Part shown: positions 1-6,159 of the stretch, in pieces
Layout: each line of letters begins with the position of its first letter
Numbering within the stretch: position 1 is the stretch's first letter
IMG/VR virus record: IMGVR_UViG_3300042474_001468
Location: 1-23,035 of that record
From: a virus
Length of the DNA stretch: 23,035 nucleotides
Direction: 5' to 3' (one strand)
Made by a program: the position numbers and the translations under genes
The notes under the pieces: model-generated
What the model was told of the DNA's origin: nothing
The model's input: the letters and a program-made list of their open reading frames with translations, nothing else
Database searches by the model: none

Positions 1-1426
1 GGTCAAATCCTACCGATGTTAATGTAGTAGAACCTTCTTTAATGTCAATCGTTGGGAACATTTGAGATAAATAACCTCTGTTCTCAATTTGTTTATCATA
101 CGATACAATTAAGTTATTGTATAATGTGTTTGAAATCTTAGAGTTTAATTCTAATACTGCTGAACGAGTGTTATCCTGAATAGTATATCCACTATTTTGG
201 AAAGACATTGCGTTGATGTTTTGTGTTCTATTACCAAAACCTGCAGATTGTGAATTTGAAATACCAATTTGTGCTTCTGAATTGTGGAACACATAACGAG
301 CAGTTAATTTGTTCTTATCGTTAATATTCCAATCAACACGAACTAAAAATTTGTTAGATGTGTTTGTGTTAGAATAACCTTCAAATGGGCCTGTTTCATA
401 ATCAAACTTCTCTTTCATAAATTTAGAAAGGTCAGTTAATTGTTGGAAAGTTGGTCTACTTACTTGTGAACCTGTCAATGGAGAACCTGTTGAAATCCAA
501 GTTGTACCTGGTTCAGTTTTCTCAATTGATTCGTAGTTACCAAAGATAAATAATTTGTTCTTAATGATTGGTGCTCCTAAACGGAAACCTTGTACCTTCT
601 CATCAAATTTAGATGCAGTTACTTTTGTTCCTCTTGCATTATCACCAACATAACGAGAACTATTATCTCTTTGTGTTTGATATACCGAACCTTCAATTTC
701 GTTTGTACCACTTCTTGTTACTGCGTTGATACCTGCACCAGTAAACCCAGACTGACGGATATCGAATGGAGCAACATTCACTTGTAATTGGTCAATCGCA
801 TCTAATGAAATAGCACTTGCACCGGTTCTACCACCCGCTTGTGCAGATGAACCTAATCCAAAGTTGTTATTAAATTGAGAACCATCGATTGTGAAGTTGT
901 TCAAACGAGAATCTTGTGCTCCAAATGAAGAACCATCACCGAATGGATTGTATTTAGTAATACCATTGATTGTTCTAGCTCCTGTAATTGGAATAGTTTG
1001 TAACTCTCTACGAGTAAATTGTTGTGCTGCACCTGTCTTTTCTTTTGAAAATAATCCAGATTTTGTTCCAGTCACAACTACTTCTTTAAGAGTAGTCTTC
1101 TCATCAACTAATGTAAAGTTCACGTTTGTAGTTACACCTAATTGAGTGTTTACATCCGTTTCTTCACCTTTTCTAAATCCGACAAATGAAGCATGTAATG
1201 TGTATGGGCCACCAACTCTAACAGCAGGTAATGCATAAACACCATTCTTATTTGTTACGGTCTTGTAACTCGTACCTGTTGGGGTGTGAACTACATGTAT
1301 TGTAGCACCTACCAACACTTCTTGTTTTTCGTTCTTAACTACACCAGAAATGGAGGATGTGGTAACTTGACCGAATCCCATTAAAACTGATACTGAAAGG
1401 AACAACGATAGAATCGTTTTTTTCAT
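1..1426 (-). CDS. TonB-dependent receptor, Oar-like (N-terminal part; runs off the window)
   Basis: The first 475 residues are present; receptors of this class are usually about 1000 residues, so the C-terminal barrel is outside the window. Residues 1-20 form a signal peptide (basic start, hydrophobic core, ending GFGQ). Residues 24-107 look like a carboxypeptidase-regulatory-like beta-sandwich (SISGVV, GATIHV, NKNGVYALPAV). A KEVVVTG segment at 114-120, typical of Bacteroidota receptors, leads into a plug domain at about 130-240 (NNFTIDGSQFNNNFG, GAGINAVTRSGTNEIEG). The start of the barrel follows. In bacteria such proteins import substrates across the outer membrane using TonB energy. The ATG has an A-rich leader and no Shine-Dalgarno. 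A terminator lies directly upstream, so the gene is probably its own unit. It is unexpected beside phage genes: it could be a phage-captured receptor, or host sequence beyond a junction. Family assignment is firm; origin is open. Confidence 0.9.
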   Translation of the reverse strand, partial: MKKTILSLFLSVSVLMGFGQVTTSSISGVVKNEKQEVLVGATIHVVHTPTGTSYKTVTNKNGVYALPAVRVGGPYTLHASFVGFRKGEETDVNTQLGVTTNVNFTLVDEKTTLKEVVVTGTKSGLFSKEKTGAAQQFTRRELQTIPITGARTINGITKYNPFGDGSSFGAQDSRLNNFTIDGSQFNNNFGLGSSAQAGGRTGASAISLDAIDQLQVNVAPFDIRQSGFTGAGINAVTRSGTNEIEGSVYQTQRDNSSRYVGDNARGTKVTASKFDEKVQGFRLGAPIIKNKLFIFGNYESIEKTEPGTTWISTGSPLTGSQVSRPTFQQLTDLSKFMKEKFDYETGPFEGYSNTNTSNKFLVRVDWNINDKNKLTARYVFHNSEAQIGISNSQSAGFGNRTQNINAMSFQNSGYTIQDNTRSAVLELNSKISNTLYNNLIVSYDKQIENRGYLSQMFPTIDIKEGSTTLTSVGFD

Positions 1427-1445
1427 GTTTGTTTTGTTTTTTGTT

Positions 1446-1480
1446 AAAAAATAAAGGGTGGAGATATTACTTTCCACCCC
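1446..1480 (-). terminator. Rho-independent terminator after the histone-like gene
   Basis: On the minus strand a 7-bp GC-rich stem (GGGTGGA pairing with TCCACCC, 10-nt loop) is followed at once by TTTATTTTTT. It starts a few bases after the stop codon of the 60-residue gene and about 20 bases before the receptor ATG, so it separates the Fe-S/histone region from the receptor gene. Confidence 0.8.
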
Positions 1481-1487
1481 GTTGGGT

Positions 1488-1670
1488 TTAATTTGATGTT
1501 TTAGTTTCTTCTACTGAGGCCTGACGGTAGTCCGTAACCAATTTCTTTAAGTCACCGATATGCGTTCTTGCATTCTTTTGAGATACTTTTGTTGTCTTGT
1601 TGTGCTCTTCTTCAAATTTTACGAACAATGATTTCATTGTTTCAAAAATTTCTTGCTTCTTACTAGCCAT
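1488..1670 (-). CDS. Small histone-H1-like (Hc1-type) protein
   Basis: A 60-residue charged, helical protein without cysteines. The pattern NKTTKVSQKNARTHIGDLKK followed by a YRQASVEE ending resembles small H1-like proteins of Bacteroidota, in which a lysine/arginine-rich helix is followed by an FRKVSVEE-type end. Those proteins are thought to bind DNA or nucleoid. A phage copy could help pack or protect phage DNA or alter the host nucleoid; that role is inference. It follows a strong promoter-like element and is closed by an intrinsic terminator, so it can be a monocistronic, possibly highly expressed transcript. The family call is from remembered sequence pattern over a short length, so it is moderate. 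Confidence 0.6.
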   Translation of the reverse strand: MASKKQEIFETMKSLFVKFEEEHNKTTKVSQKNARTHIGDLKKLVTDYRQASVEETKTSN

Positions 1671-1692
1671 AATTCTGTTTTTTGTTTGTTAA

Positions 1693-1725
1693 CTAAATAT
1701 AAGAAAGATTTTTGATATTACCAAA
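1693..1725 (-). promoter_or_regulatory. Bacteroidota-type promoter upstream of the histone-like gene
   Basis: Minus strand: TTTG, 20-nt spacer, TATATTTAG. This fits the Bacteroidota -33/-7 pattern (TTTG and TAnnTTTG). The spacer begins GTAATATCAA, a feature shared with the elements at 3020-3054 and 19600-19633. It lies directly after the stop of the preceding gene and 22 bases before the ATG. Confidence 0.65.
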
Positions 1726-1926
1726 TTATCTTCCTCTTTTTTGACGAATTGCCAATTCTTTAAGGTAGTGTGCCTTCCAATGATATTCAACCGAAACGGG
1801 CCCATTCGGGAATTTCTTCAAGTCATACTTCCAAATTGATTTTGACTCATCATCTTCAAATATGTATTCAAATTTTTGTGGTTTTTCCACTTTACTAAGG
1901 TTTTCTTTAGAACTCTTTATACTCAT
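1726..1926 (-). CDS. Hypothetical protein, 66 aa
   Basis: A short, highly charged protein that I do not recognise. The N-terminal 20 residues are lysine/serine-rich and probably disordered; residues 18-57 alternate aromatic and charged residues (FEYIFEDDESKSIWKYDLKK, VEYHWKAHYLKEL), as in a small alpha/beta domain; the end is basic (RQKRGR). It starts with ATG 27 bases after the IscA stop and shares its direction, so it may be read from the Fe-S operon. The opening frame matches gene spacing around it and no better gene is visible on either strand. Function unknown. Confidence 0.65.
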   Translation of the reverse strand: MSIKSSKENLSKVEKPQKFEYIFEDDESKSIWKYDLKKFPNGPVSVEYHWKAHYLKELAIRQKRGR

Positions 1927-1953
1927 AACCTAATTGTTAATAATTTGTTAACA

Positions 1954-2277
1954 CTAAAGTGCAAAACTCTCACCACATCCACAGGTTCGGGATGCATTGG
2001 GGTTTATAAATTGGAAACCCTTACCATTAAGTCCGTCTGAAAAATCTAATTCAGTACCGAATAGGTATAGTAACGATTTATTGTCTATTAGTATTTTTAC
2101 TCCCCTATTTTCTGCAAGAGTATCTGCCGGTTGTTGTTCAGTATCAAATGAAAGGTCATATGACAATCCACTGCACCCACCACCTTTAACCGCTACTCTA
2201 ACGAATGGAGTTTTGAATCCACTTTCTTCAATAAGTGAATTTAGTTTTTTTGCTGCACCTTCTGATACTGTTACCAT
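1954..2277 (-). CDS. iscA: A-type iron-sulfur carrier protein (IscA/ErpA family)
   Basis: Accepts Fe-S clusters from a scaffold and passes them to target enzymes in the cytoplasm. At 107 residues it has the normal family length, and the three cluster-binding cysteines are in place: Cys35 in GGGCSGLSY and Cys99/Cys101 in the terminal RTCGCGESF. The ATG overlaps the ferredoxin stop by one base (TAATG), so the two are translationally coupled. With IscU and ferredoxin it forms a three-gene Fe-S module; no cysteine desulfurase, HscA/HscB or IscR is in the window, so sulfur would have to come from the host or from genes elsewhere. Intact and probably functional. SufA or ErpA would look much the same, so the exact subtype is uncertain. 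Confidence 0.93.
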   Translation of the reverse strand: MVTVSEGAAKKLNSLIEESGFKTPFVRVAVKGGGCSGLSYDLSFDTEQQPADTLAENRGVKILIDNKSLLYLFGTELDFSDGLNGKGFQFINPNASRTCGCGESFAL

Positions 2278-2585
2278 TATGCGTATTTTAGTCCGAAAAA
2301 TTCGTAGTTCTTATGAACCGATACTTCATCACCCGCTTTTATTGCAATGTCCTCATCTTCATAAATTGCAGAAACGGGACATTCTGGAACACATGCTCCA
2401 CAATTGATACAACTATCTGGATTGATATACATTTGTCCACCTGGAAATGCTGCTCTACCATCTCTTTCAATTTCACCACCTGAACCTTCCATATCGATAG
2501 GTCCGTGAATACAATCTACCGGACATACACTTGCACATGCAGTATCCATACAATCAACACAACTCTTTCCAATAATATAAGCCAT
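2277..2585 (-). CDS. fdxA: Ferredoxin, 7Fe/8Fe (FdxA-like) dicluster type
   Basis: A 102-residue soluble electron carrier. Cysteines at 9, 12, 17, 21 and 25 give C-X2-C-X4-C-X3-CPVDC, the FdxA-type first site that holds a [3Fe-4S] or [4Fe-4S] cluster; Cys59, 62, 65 and 69 (CINCGACVPECP) give a classical [4Fe-4S] site. A glycine-rich insert (about 33-50) separates them. It lies between iscU and iscA, replacing the [2Fe-2S] Fdx of standard isc operons, so it may supply electrons for cluster assembly. It could equally serve a reductive enzyme such as the RfbH-like dehydrase encoded elsewhere in this window; that is inference. ATG start, A-rich leader, no Shine-Dalgarno. Confidence 0.9.
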   Translation of the reverse strand: MAYIIGKSCVDCMDTACASVCPVDCIHGPIDMEGSGGEIERDGRAAFPGGQMYINPDSCINCGACVPECPVSAIYEDEDIAIKAGDEVSVHKNYEFFGLKYA

Positions 2586-2595
2586 AATTTATTTT

Positions 2596-3006
2596 TTATA
2601 TATGTGATTCTTCAAAGACTAATTGTTCTAATCCTTGTTTTTGTCTATAATCGTTTATTGCAGATTTGATAGCATCTTCTGCTAATACTGAACAGTGGAT
2701 TTTAACTGGTGGTAGATTTAATTCCTCTACCAATTCCATATTGTCCATTTTAACTGCTTCTTCTAATGTCATACCTTTCAACCACTCCGTTGCTAATGAG
2801 GATGCTGCTATTGCACTTCCACATCCAAAGGTTTTAAATTTTGCGTCAGTTATAATATTATCGTTAACTTCTATTTGTAATCTCATTACATCACCACATT
2901 CCGGTGCTCCTACTAGACCTGTGCCTACATTAGATTTTGATTTGTCCAAAGTTCCTACATTTTTTGGGTTTTGGTAATGGTCAATTACTTTTTCACTATA
3001 TGCCAT
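2596..3006 (-). CDS. iscU: Iron-sulfur cluster scaffold IscU
   Basis: Scaffold on which [2Fe-2S]/[4Fe-4S] clusters are built from sulfur given by a cysteine desulfurase. It has full length (136 residues) and all hallmarks: Cys37 with Asp39 in GAPECGDVM, Cys62 in KTFGCGSAIA, Cys105 in VKIHCSVLAED, and the LPPVK motif (98-102) recognised by the HscA chaperone. There is no C-terminal NifU thioredoxin-like extension, so this is IscU rather than NifU. First gene of the Fe-S module, with a promoter-like element ending 14 bases before its ATG. No degradation is visible. Phage Fe-S genes occur in some aquatic phages, but a scaffold, ferredoxin and carrier together are unusual. Confidence 0.95.
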   Translation of the reverse strand: MAYSEKVIDHYQNPKNVGTLDKSKSNVGTGLVGAPECGDVMRLQIEVNDNIITDAKFKTFGCGSAIAASSLATEWLKGMTLEEAVKMDNMELVEELNLPPVKIHCSVLAEDAIKSAINDYRQKQGLEQLVFEESHI

Positions 3007-3019
3007 ATTATCTTATTTA

Positions 3020-3054
3020 CTATAAATATACAACAAATATTTGAAATTACCAAC
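3020..3054 (-). promoter_or_regulatory. Promoter of the Fe-S module
   Basis: Minus strand: GTTG, 20-nt spacer starting GTAATTTCAA, then TATATTTATAG. It is nearly identical in layout to the elements at 1693-1725 and 19600-19633. It overlaps the last codons of the upstream gene (the TGG-TAA at its end is part of the -33 region) and lies just before iscU. Confidence 0.6.
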
Positions 3055-3448
3055 TAATTTCCCAATCTTTAAAATCTGCAGCAATACAATCGATTTTATA
3101 ATCTTTTCTACCACCCACTACTTCTTGTATTTTATTTTTTGCAGTATTTCTAATACCATTCAAACCATGTGTCAATGCCAAATTAGCAGGGCCAGCGGTT
3201 CCTTTTCTAACCGCAGATTCGTTATGCCAAATATGTAAATTCATTTGTGCACATACAATCACAGCTCTTAACATCTCACCGGTAATAACAACATTTTCTT
3301 CTTCAAGTATTAATTGAATGTCATGTGTGATATCCGCAATTTCTTGTGCATATTCTGTTTTGTGGTCGGGTATAAAAACTTCTTTTAATTGTACAATAGA
3401 TAATCTATCTATTAATTCCGATAGTGTTGGTAAAAATTTTCTTTCCAT
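3047..3448 (-). CDS. Conserved phage-type hypothetical protein, 133 aa
   Basis: I recognise the opening (LPTLSELIDRLSIVQLKEVF) as a pattern seen in hypothetical proteins of large phages, but know no function for it. It appears all-helical with an amphipathic, acidic middle (about 30-55) and a conserved-looking core, AQMNLHIWHNESAVRKG, rich in His/Trp/Asn that could be a binding site. The C-terminal part (about 95-133) is basic then acidic, ending in Trp. No signal peptide or membrane segment. One base separates it from the stop of the upstream HTH/zinc-ribbon gene, so they share a transcript. Its last codons carry the promoter for the Fe-S module. Confidence 0.75.
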   Translation of the reverse strand: MERKFLPTLSELIDRLSIVQLKEVFIPDHKTEYAQEIADITHDIQLILEEENVVITGEMLRAVIVCAQMNLHIWHNESAVRKGTAGPANLALTHGLNGIRNTAKNKIQEVVGGRKDYKIDCIAADFKDWEISW

Positions 3449-3449
3449 T

Positions 3450-4055
3450 TTATTGATTGTTTTGATTTTGTTGTTCTAATAATTTTTCTTCGGCTTCTGT
3501 TATTTGTCCACCATTTTCTGCATACCAATTTTTTACATTTCTATCTCCAACCAATAAAAAGAAACAATTATAACACAAAGGTCTAATGTTATCTAATTTA
3601 CGATTGTTCAAATTTCCATCTAAAAAATCTATAAGTAATGGCATCTTACCATCCGTAATTCTTTCTTCACTAAATCCACAACTACTACATACTTTAGGAA
3701 CATATCCACTTAAAAACAATTTATTTTTGAATTTGTGTAATGGATAATGTACATGTTTTCCTTCTATAATATCATCTATATTATACTTTTTGTTTTTAAT
3801 TGCCTTTGCTTTTTCAATACCAATACCATATGGGTTTTTAAGGTTTTCAAAAATACCATAAAGTTGTGCATATTTTTTGTAAGTGTTATAAGAAACACCT
3901 AAGCTTCTTGCAGCTTCAAATGCCGAACGTGATTTTTCTTGTGCAGCTTTAATTTCCGATTCTAATAAAGGTCTTGCACCAATTCCTCTTTTACCTCTTG
4001 GTCTTTGTTCTAAATTTGGGAAAAAACTTTCTTGTTGAATTTCTTCATTTTCCAT
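3450..4055 (-). CDS. Helix-turn-helix plus HNH-like zinc-ribbon protein
   Basis: A 201-residue protein, probably DNA-binding. Residues about 44-62 (AFEAARSLGVSYNTYKKYAQ) resemble a helix-turn-helix. Residues 123-164 hold two CxxC pairs (Cys123/Cys126 and Cys161/Cys164) around DFLDGNLNNRKLDNIRPLCY, the spacing of an HNH nuclease zinc fold with the N-rich loop kept. The usual catalytic histidine before the loop is Asp/Phe here and the His after the second CxxC is Phe, so it is probably a non-cutting zinc module or a degenerate homing endonuclease. The ends are polar and disordered (EEKLLEQQNQNNQ). ATG start, A/T-rich leader. A role as phage regulator is a guess from domain layout. Confidence 0.75.
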   Translation of the reverse strand: MENEEIQQESFFPNLEQRPRGKRGIGARPLLESEIKAAQEKSRSAFEAARSLGVSYNTYKKYAQLYGIFENLKNPYGIGIEKAKAIKNKKYNIDDIIEGKHVHYPLHKFKNKLFLSGYVPKVCSSCGFSEERITDGKMPLLIDFLDGNLNNRKLDNIRPLCYNCFFLLVGDRNVKNWYAENGGQITEAEEKLLEQQNQNNQ

Positions 4056-4088
4056 ACTAATAACTATTTAATTATAACTATAAGTATA

Positions 4089-4535
4089 TCAAACAATTAT
4101 TTTTATTAATTTTTTAAAAGTATCATCTGATGCATCGGATGTGTCTAAATCTATAAAATATTCCGTAGGTGGTTCATAATCTAATGCAAACTTATCTTCT
4201 CTACCTCTAATCTTCTTAGTATGACAATATATCTCTTGTACTTTGCATTGAGACTTAAATTCGTCTCTTAAATGTTTATACGGACTAACTAAACTAATTA
4301 CAACATCGTTTCCAGAATCGTCTAAAAACCTTGCAATATCAAATGCTTTTTGGATATTCTTTTCTCTACCTTCTTTTGAATAATCTTTGTTTGGAAACAA
4401 TTCTCTCAATTGGTCACCATCAATATGAAATACGGATTTTCTCCAATTTGCTTTATCTGTCTGTAACCACATTTGTAACTTCTTAGCCAGAGTAGTTTTA
4501 CCACTTCCCGGCTGACCTGTGAAAAGGTATATCAT
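4089..4535 (-). CDS. P-loop kinase, adenylylsulfate-kinase-like
   Basis: A 148-residue nucleotide-binding kinase. Walker A is GQPGSGKTT (7-15). It is followed by HIDGDQLRELF (38-47), GREKNI (56-61) and VVISLVSPYKHLRDEF (78-93), which together match the signature of APS kinase (CysC): the DGD, the R-E-N helix and the SPF-like strand. APS kinase phosphorylates adenylylsulfate to PAPS, but phage homologues may act on another small molecule or nucleic-acid end, and the protein is shorter than CysC at both ends. It starts with ATG three bases after the stop of the HAD phosphatase gene, so the pair is co-expressed; the combination recalls the two halves of T4 polynucleotide kinase/phosphatase. Confidence 0.85.
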   Translation of the reverse strand: MIYLFTGQPGSGKTTLAKKLQMWLQTDKANWRKSVFHIDGDQLRELFPNKDYSKEGREKNIQKAFDIARFLDDSGNDVVISLVSPYKHLRDEFKSQCKVQEIYCHTKKIRGREDKFALDYEPPTEYFIDLDTSDASDDTFKKLIKIIV

Positions 4536-4538
4536 AAC

Positions 4539-5399
4539 TTATTTCTTTTTTAATGCAAATTCTGCTGCTTTAAATGCCTTTGTGTCTTTATCGTATTTTA
4601 ATGCTGAACTAACTTTAATCATTTTACCTGTATCTGGATTTTTAACTTTCTTGTCCAAATCTTTTGGTAGTAATGATTTCAAACTCATGTCATTTTTTTT
4701 AGGTTCAACTCGTTTGGTCACTTCCTTATCTTTTTGGGATTTCATATCGGATTGTTTTGGGGGTGCAGGTATATCGTGTTTGACATGACTAACCTTCATT
4801 TTGATATTAGGATATTTGTCTTTAAGTTTATTTACTGCGGTAATGTTTTTATGAGAATCATCTATAAAAAATACATCATTATATCCTGCTTTAATTTTAT
4901 CTTCAATCCAATCTGCTTTGTCTTGTGGGTTATTTGATGCCAATGCAACTACATAAATTCCTTCCAATCCAATATCTTGTAAGTAATCCTTAACAGGTTT
5001 GTATGCAGCTCTTGCGGTTAATATCACCACCTTTCTTTCACCCTCTGCTCTTACAACTGTTTTTAATAATTTAGTAACACCTTTAATTTCTTGTGGTTGT
5101 TTAACTTGTTCGAAATCTGAAAAATCATAATTGTCTCCGTCTTTTGGTTCATATATTGCATATTCTCCAGGAGTTAATTTTGATTTTTTTCCGTCTTTAC
5201 CTGTAATGTATATATGAGATTTTGTTTTAACCAATGTATCGTCAAAATCAAATATTCTTAATTTTTTGGTTTCTTCTTCTTGCAATGGTGTAAATGCGTT
5301 TGCCATTGGGTTTCCGTAAATTTTACCCAACTCAATATTACGGCCGTCTAATTTTGCAAATCGTTGGCCAAAAAAGAATTCTTTAAGTAGATTAACCAT
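4539..5399 (-). CDS. HAD-superfamily phosphatase with phage-type N- and C-terminal extensions
   Basis: A 286-residue protein. HAD motif I is FDFDDTLV (Asp51, Asp53), motif II is VVILTAR (Thr128), the motif III lysine is probably Lys161, and motif IV is FFIDDSHKN (Asp180, Asp181). All catalytic residues are present, so a phosphohydrolase acting through an aspartyl-phosphate is expected; the substrate is unknown. An N-terminal segment of about 45 residues and a Lys-rich C-terminal region (about 205-286, with KVKNPDTGKMIKVSSALKYD) are not part of the fold; the latter resembles short tails I recall in proteins of T4-like phages. It overlaps the upstream coiled-coil gene by 8 bp and is followed by the kinase gene after 3 bp. 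Confidence 0.85.
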   Translation of the reverse strand: MVNLLKEFFFGQRFAKLDGRNIELGKIYGNPMANAFTPLQEEETKKLRIFDFDDTLVKTKSHIYITGKDGKKSKLTPGEYAIYEPKDGDNYDFSDFEQVKQPQEIKGVTKLLKTVVRAEGERKVVILTARAAYKPVKDYLQDIGLEGIYVVALASNNPQDKADWIEDKIKAGYNDVFFIDDSHKNITAVNKLKDKYPNIKMKVSHVKHDIPAPPKQSDMKSQKDKEVTKRVEPKKNDMSLKSLLPKDLDKKVKNPDTGKMIKVSSALKYDKDTKAFKAAEFALKKK

Positions 5400-5706
5400 T
5401 TAATTGTTTCTTAATAGGTTTTGCCTTTTTATGTAGTTCTTCGTTTTCTTTAGTAAGATATTCGACTTTAACACTCAATGCAGCCACTTCTCTAGTTAGA
5501 GTTAAAATCATATTACGAAGTTCATCCTTCTCTTTACCAGCTGCTTCTAATAATCCTTCTAATTTAGAAATTCTATCCTTACAATCGTGCCTGATAAACT
5601 CATCATCTCTTTCCTTACTTAGTGCTCTCTTTTCGTAGTATCTCCAAGCTCCAGTTCCACCCAATACGGTTATTGCCGTAATTAATACTGAATAAATGTT
5701 TTCCAT
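5392..5706 (-). CDS. Membrane-anchored coiled-coil protein
   Basis: A 104-residue protein. Residues about 4-20 form one hydrophobic segment (VLITAITVLGGTGAW) followed by positive residues, which predicts an N-terminal membrane anchor with the rest facing one side. Residues about 24-98 are a long heptad-patterned charged helix (ISKLEGLLEAAGKEKDEL, LTREVAALSVKVEYLTKENE). Small proteins of this build in phages include i-spanins and holin-associated proteins, but no lysis gene is nearby, so I leave the role open. The start ATG overlaps the upstream stop by one base (TAATG), and the end overlaps the HAD gene by 8 bp, indicating translational coupling in one operon. Confidence 0.75.
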   Translation of the reverse strand: MENIYSVLITAITVLGGTGAWRYYEKRALSKERDDEFIRHDCKDRISKLEGLLEAAGKEKDELRNMILTLTREVAALSVKVEYLTKENEELHKKAKPIKKQLNG

Positions 5707-6080
5707 TATTTTTCGTCTAATTTATGATAGCCGGTATTGGCTTGGTTAATAAATTGCATTGCCTGTGAGATATGGTCTTGTATCCAACCTGGTAAATTCA
5801 TTTCTTGTTCTCCTATTTTACCTTTAAGTTCAGTTGCATTTCTAATAATATCATCCAATTGACCACCTGCCATAGAAACTTCATGGTCTTGTGATTCAGG
5901 ACCTTCATTTATTTTACTTTTAAGTAGTTCGGTCATCTTATTGTAAACCTGTTCACCACCATCTTGACCATATCGATATGCTCCACCCAATTTTTCGTAA
6001 ACTTTGATTTTATGTGCCATTGGCATATTTTTTTCATTTACGGCTTTCCACGCTTTTGGATTAGTTACTTCAAATTTCAT
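5706..6080 (-). CDS. Phage-type hypothetical protein with an LPGWIQDHI helix
   Basis: A 124-residue acidic, mainly helical protein. The C-terminal half (about 68-118) contains SMAGGQLDDIIRNATELKGK and LPGWIQDHISQAMQFINQA. This pairing of a SMA-x-Q-L/I-x-x-I helix with an LP-x-W-hydrophobic-Q helix is one I recall from short proteins and protein tails of T4-like phages of aquatic bacteria, some linked to virion or head genes. The N-terminal half has KLGGAYRYGQDGGEQVYNKM. No membrane segment or known enzyme motif. It is the first gene after the glycosyltransferase cluster, preceded by a 64-bp gap, so it may start a new transcript. Function not known. Confidence 0.75.
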   Translation of the reverse strand: MKFEVTNPKAWKAVNEKNMPMAHKIKVYEKLGGAYRYGQDGGEQVYNKMTELLKSKINEGPESQDHEVSMAGGQLDDIIRNATELKGKIGEQEMNLPGWIQDHISQAMQFINQANTGYHKLDEK

Positions 6081-6131
6081 ATTTTATAATTGTTGTATAT
6101 ACGGATATAAATATTGAAAAAATTTATAAGT

Positions 6132-6159
6132 AATAAAATATATATTATATTATTTTATT
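6132..6159 (-). repeat. AT-only inverted repeat at the end of the glycosyltransferase cluster
   Basis: A perfect 9-bp stem (AATAAAATA and TATTTTATT) with a 10-nt loop spans the stop codon of the last glycosyltransferase gene. On the minus strand a run of six T follows about 14 bases downstream. It could be a weak terminator, but the stem has no G or C, so chance in AT-rich DNA is quite possible. Confidence 0.3.

Noticed and set aside
1997-2407. Plus-strand open frame of 136 codons opposite iscA and the ferredoxin gene.
   Set aside because: It is antisense to two genes with fully recognisable motifs, spans their junction and gives a protein of no sensible composition. Other plus-strand frames, such as 590-787, 891-1145, 12320-12640, 16226-16528 and 20950-21162, were rejected for the same reason.
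2596-3006. NifU of a nitrogen-fixation cluster.
   Set aside because: The protein ends at 136 residues without the central ferredoxin-like and C-terminal NifU domains; no nif genes are nearby.
1-3006. Reading the whole left end as host chromosome joined to a phage by misassembly.
   Set aside because: Rejected for 1488-3006 because the same promoter-like element appears there and at 19600-19633 and gene packing is continuous; it remains possible for the receptor gene alone.
3021-3028. TATAAATA on the plus strand, identical to the T4 late promoter consensus (also at 6106-6113).
   Set aside because: It points rightward, against every gene in the window, with no plus-strand gene downstream; short AT-only motifs arise by chance here, and the first copy is the complement of the minus-strand -7 region.
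6081-6144. A member of the shared promoter family before the 124-residue gene.
   Set aside because: A TATATACA box and a CAA are visible on the minus strand, but the -33 position reads AAAT and the spacer block differs.
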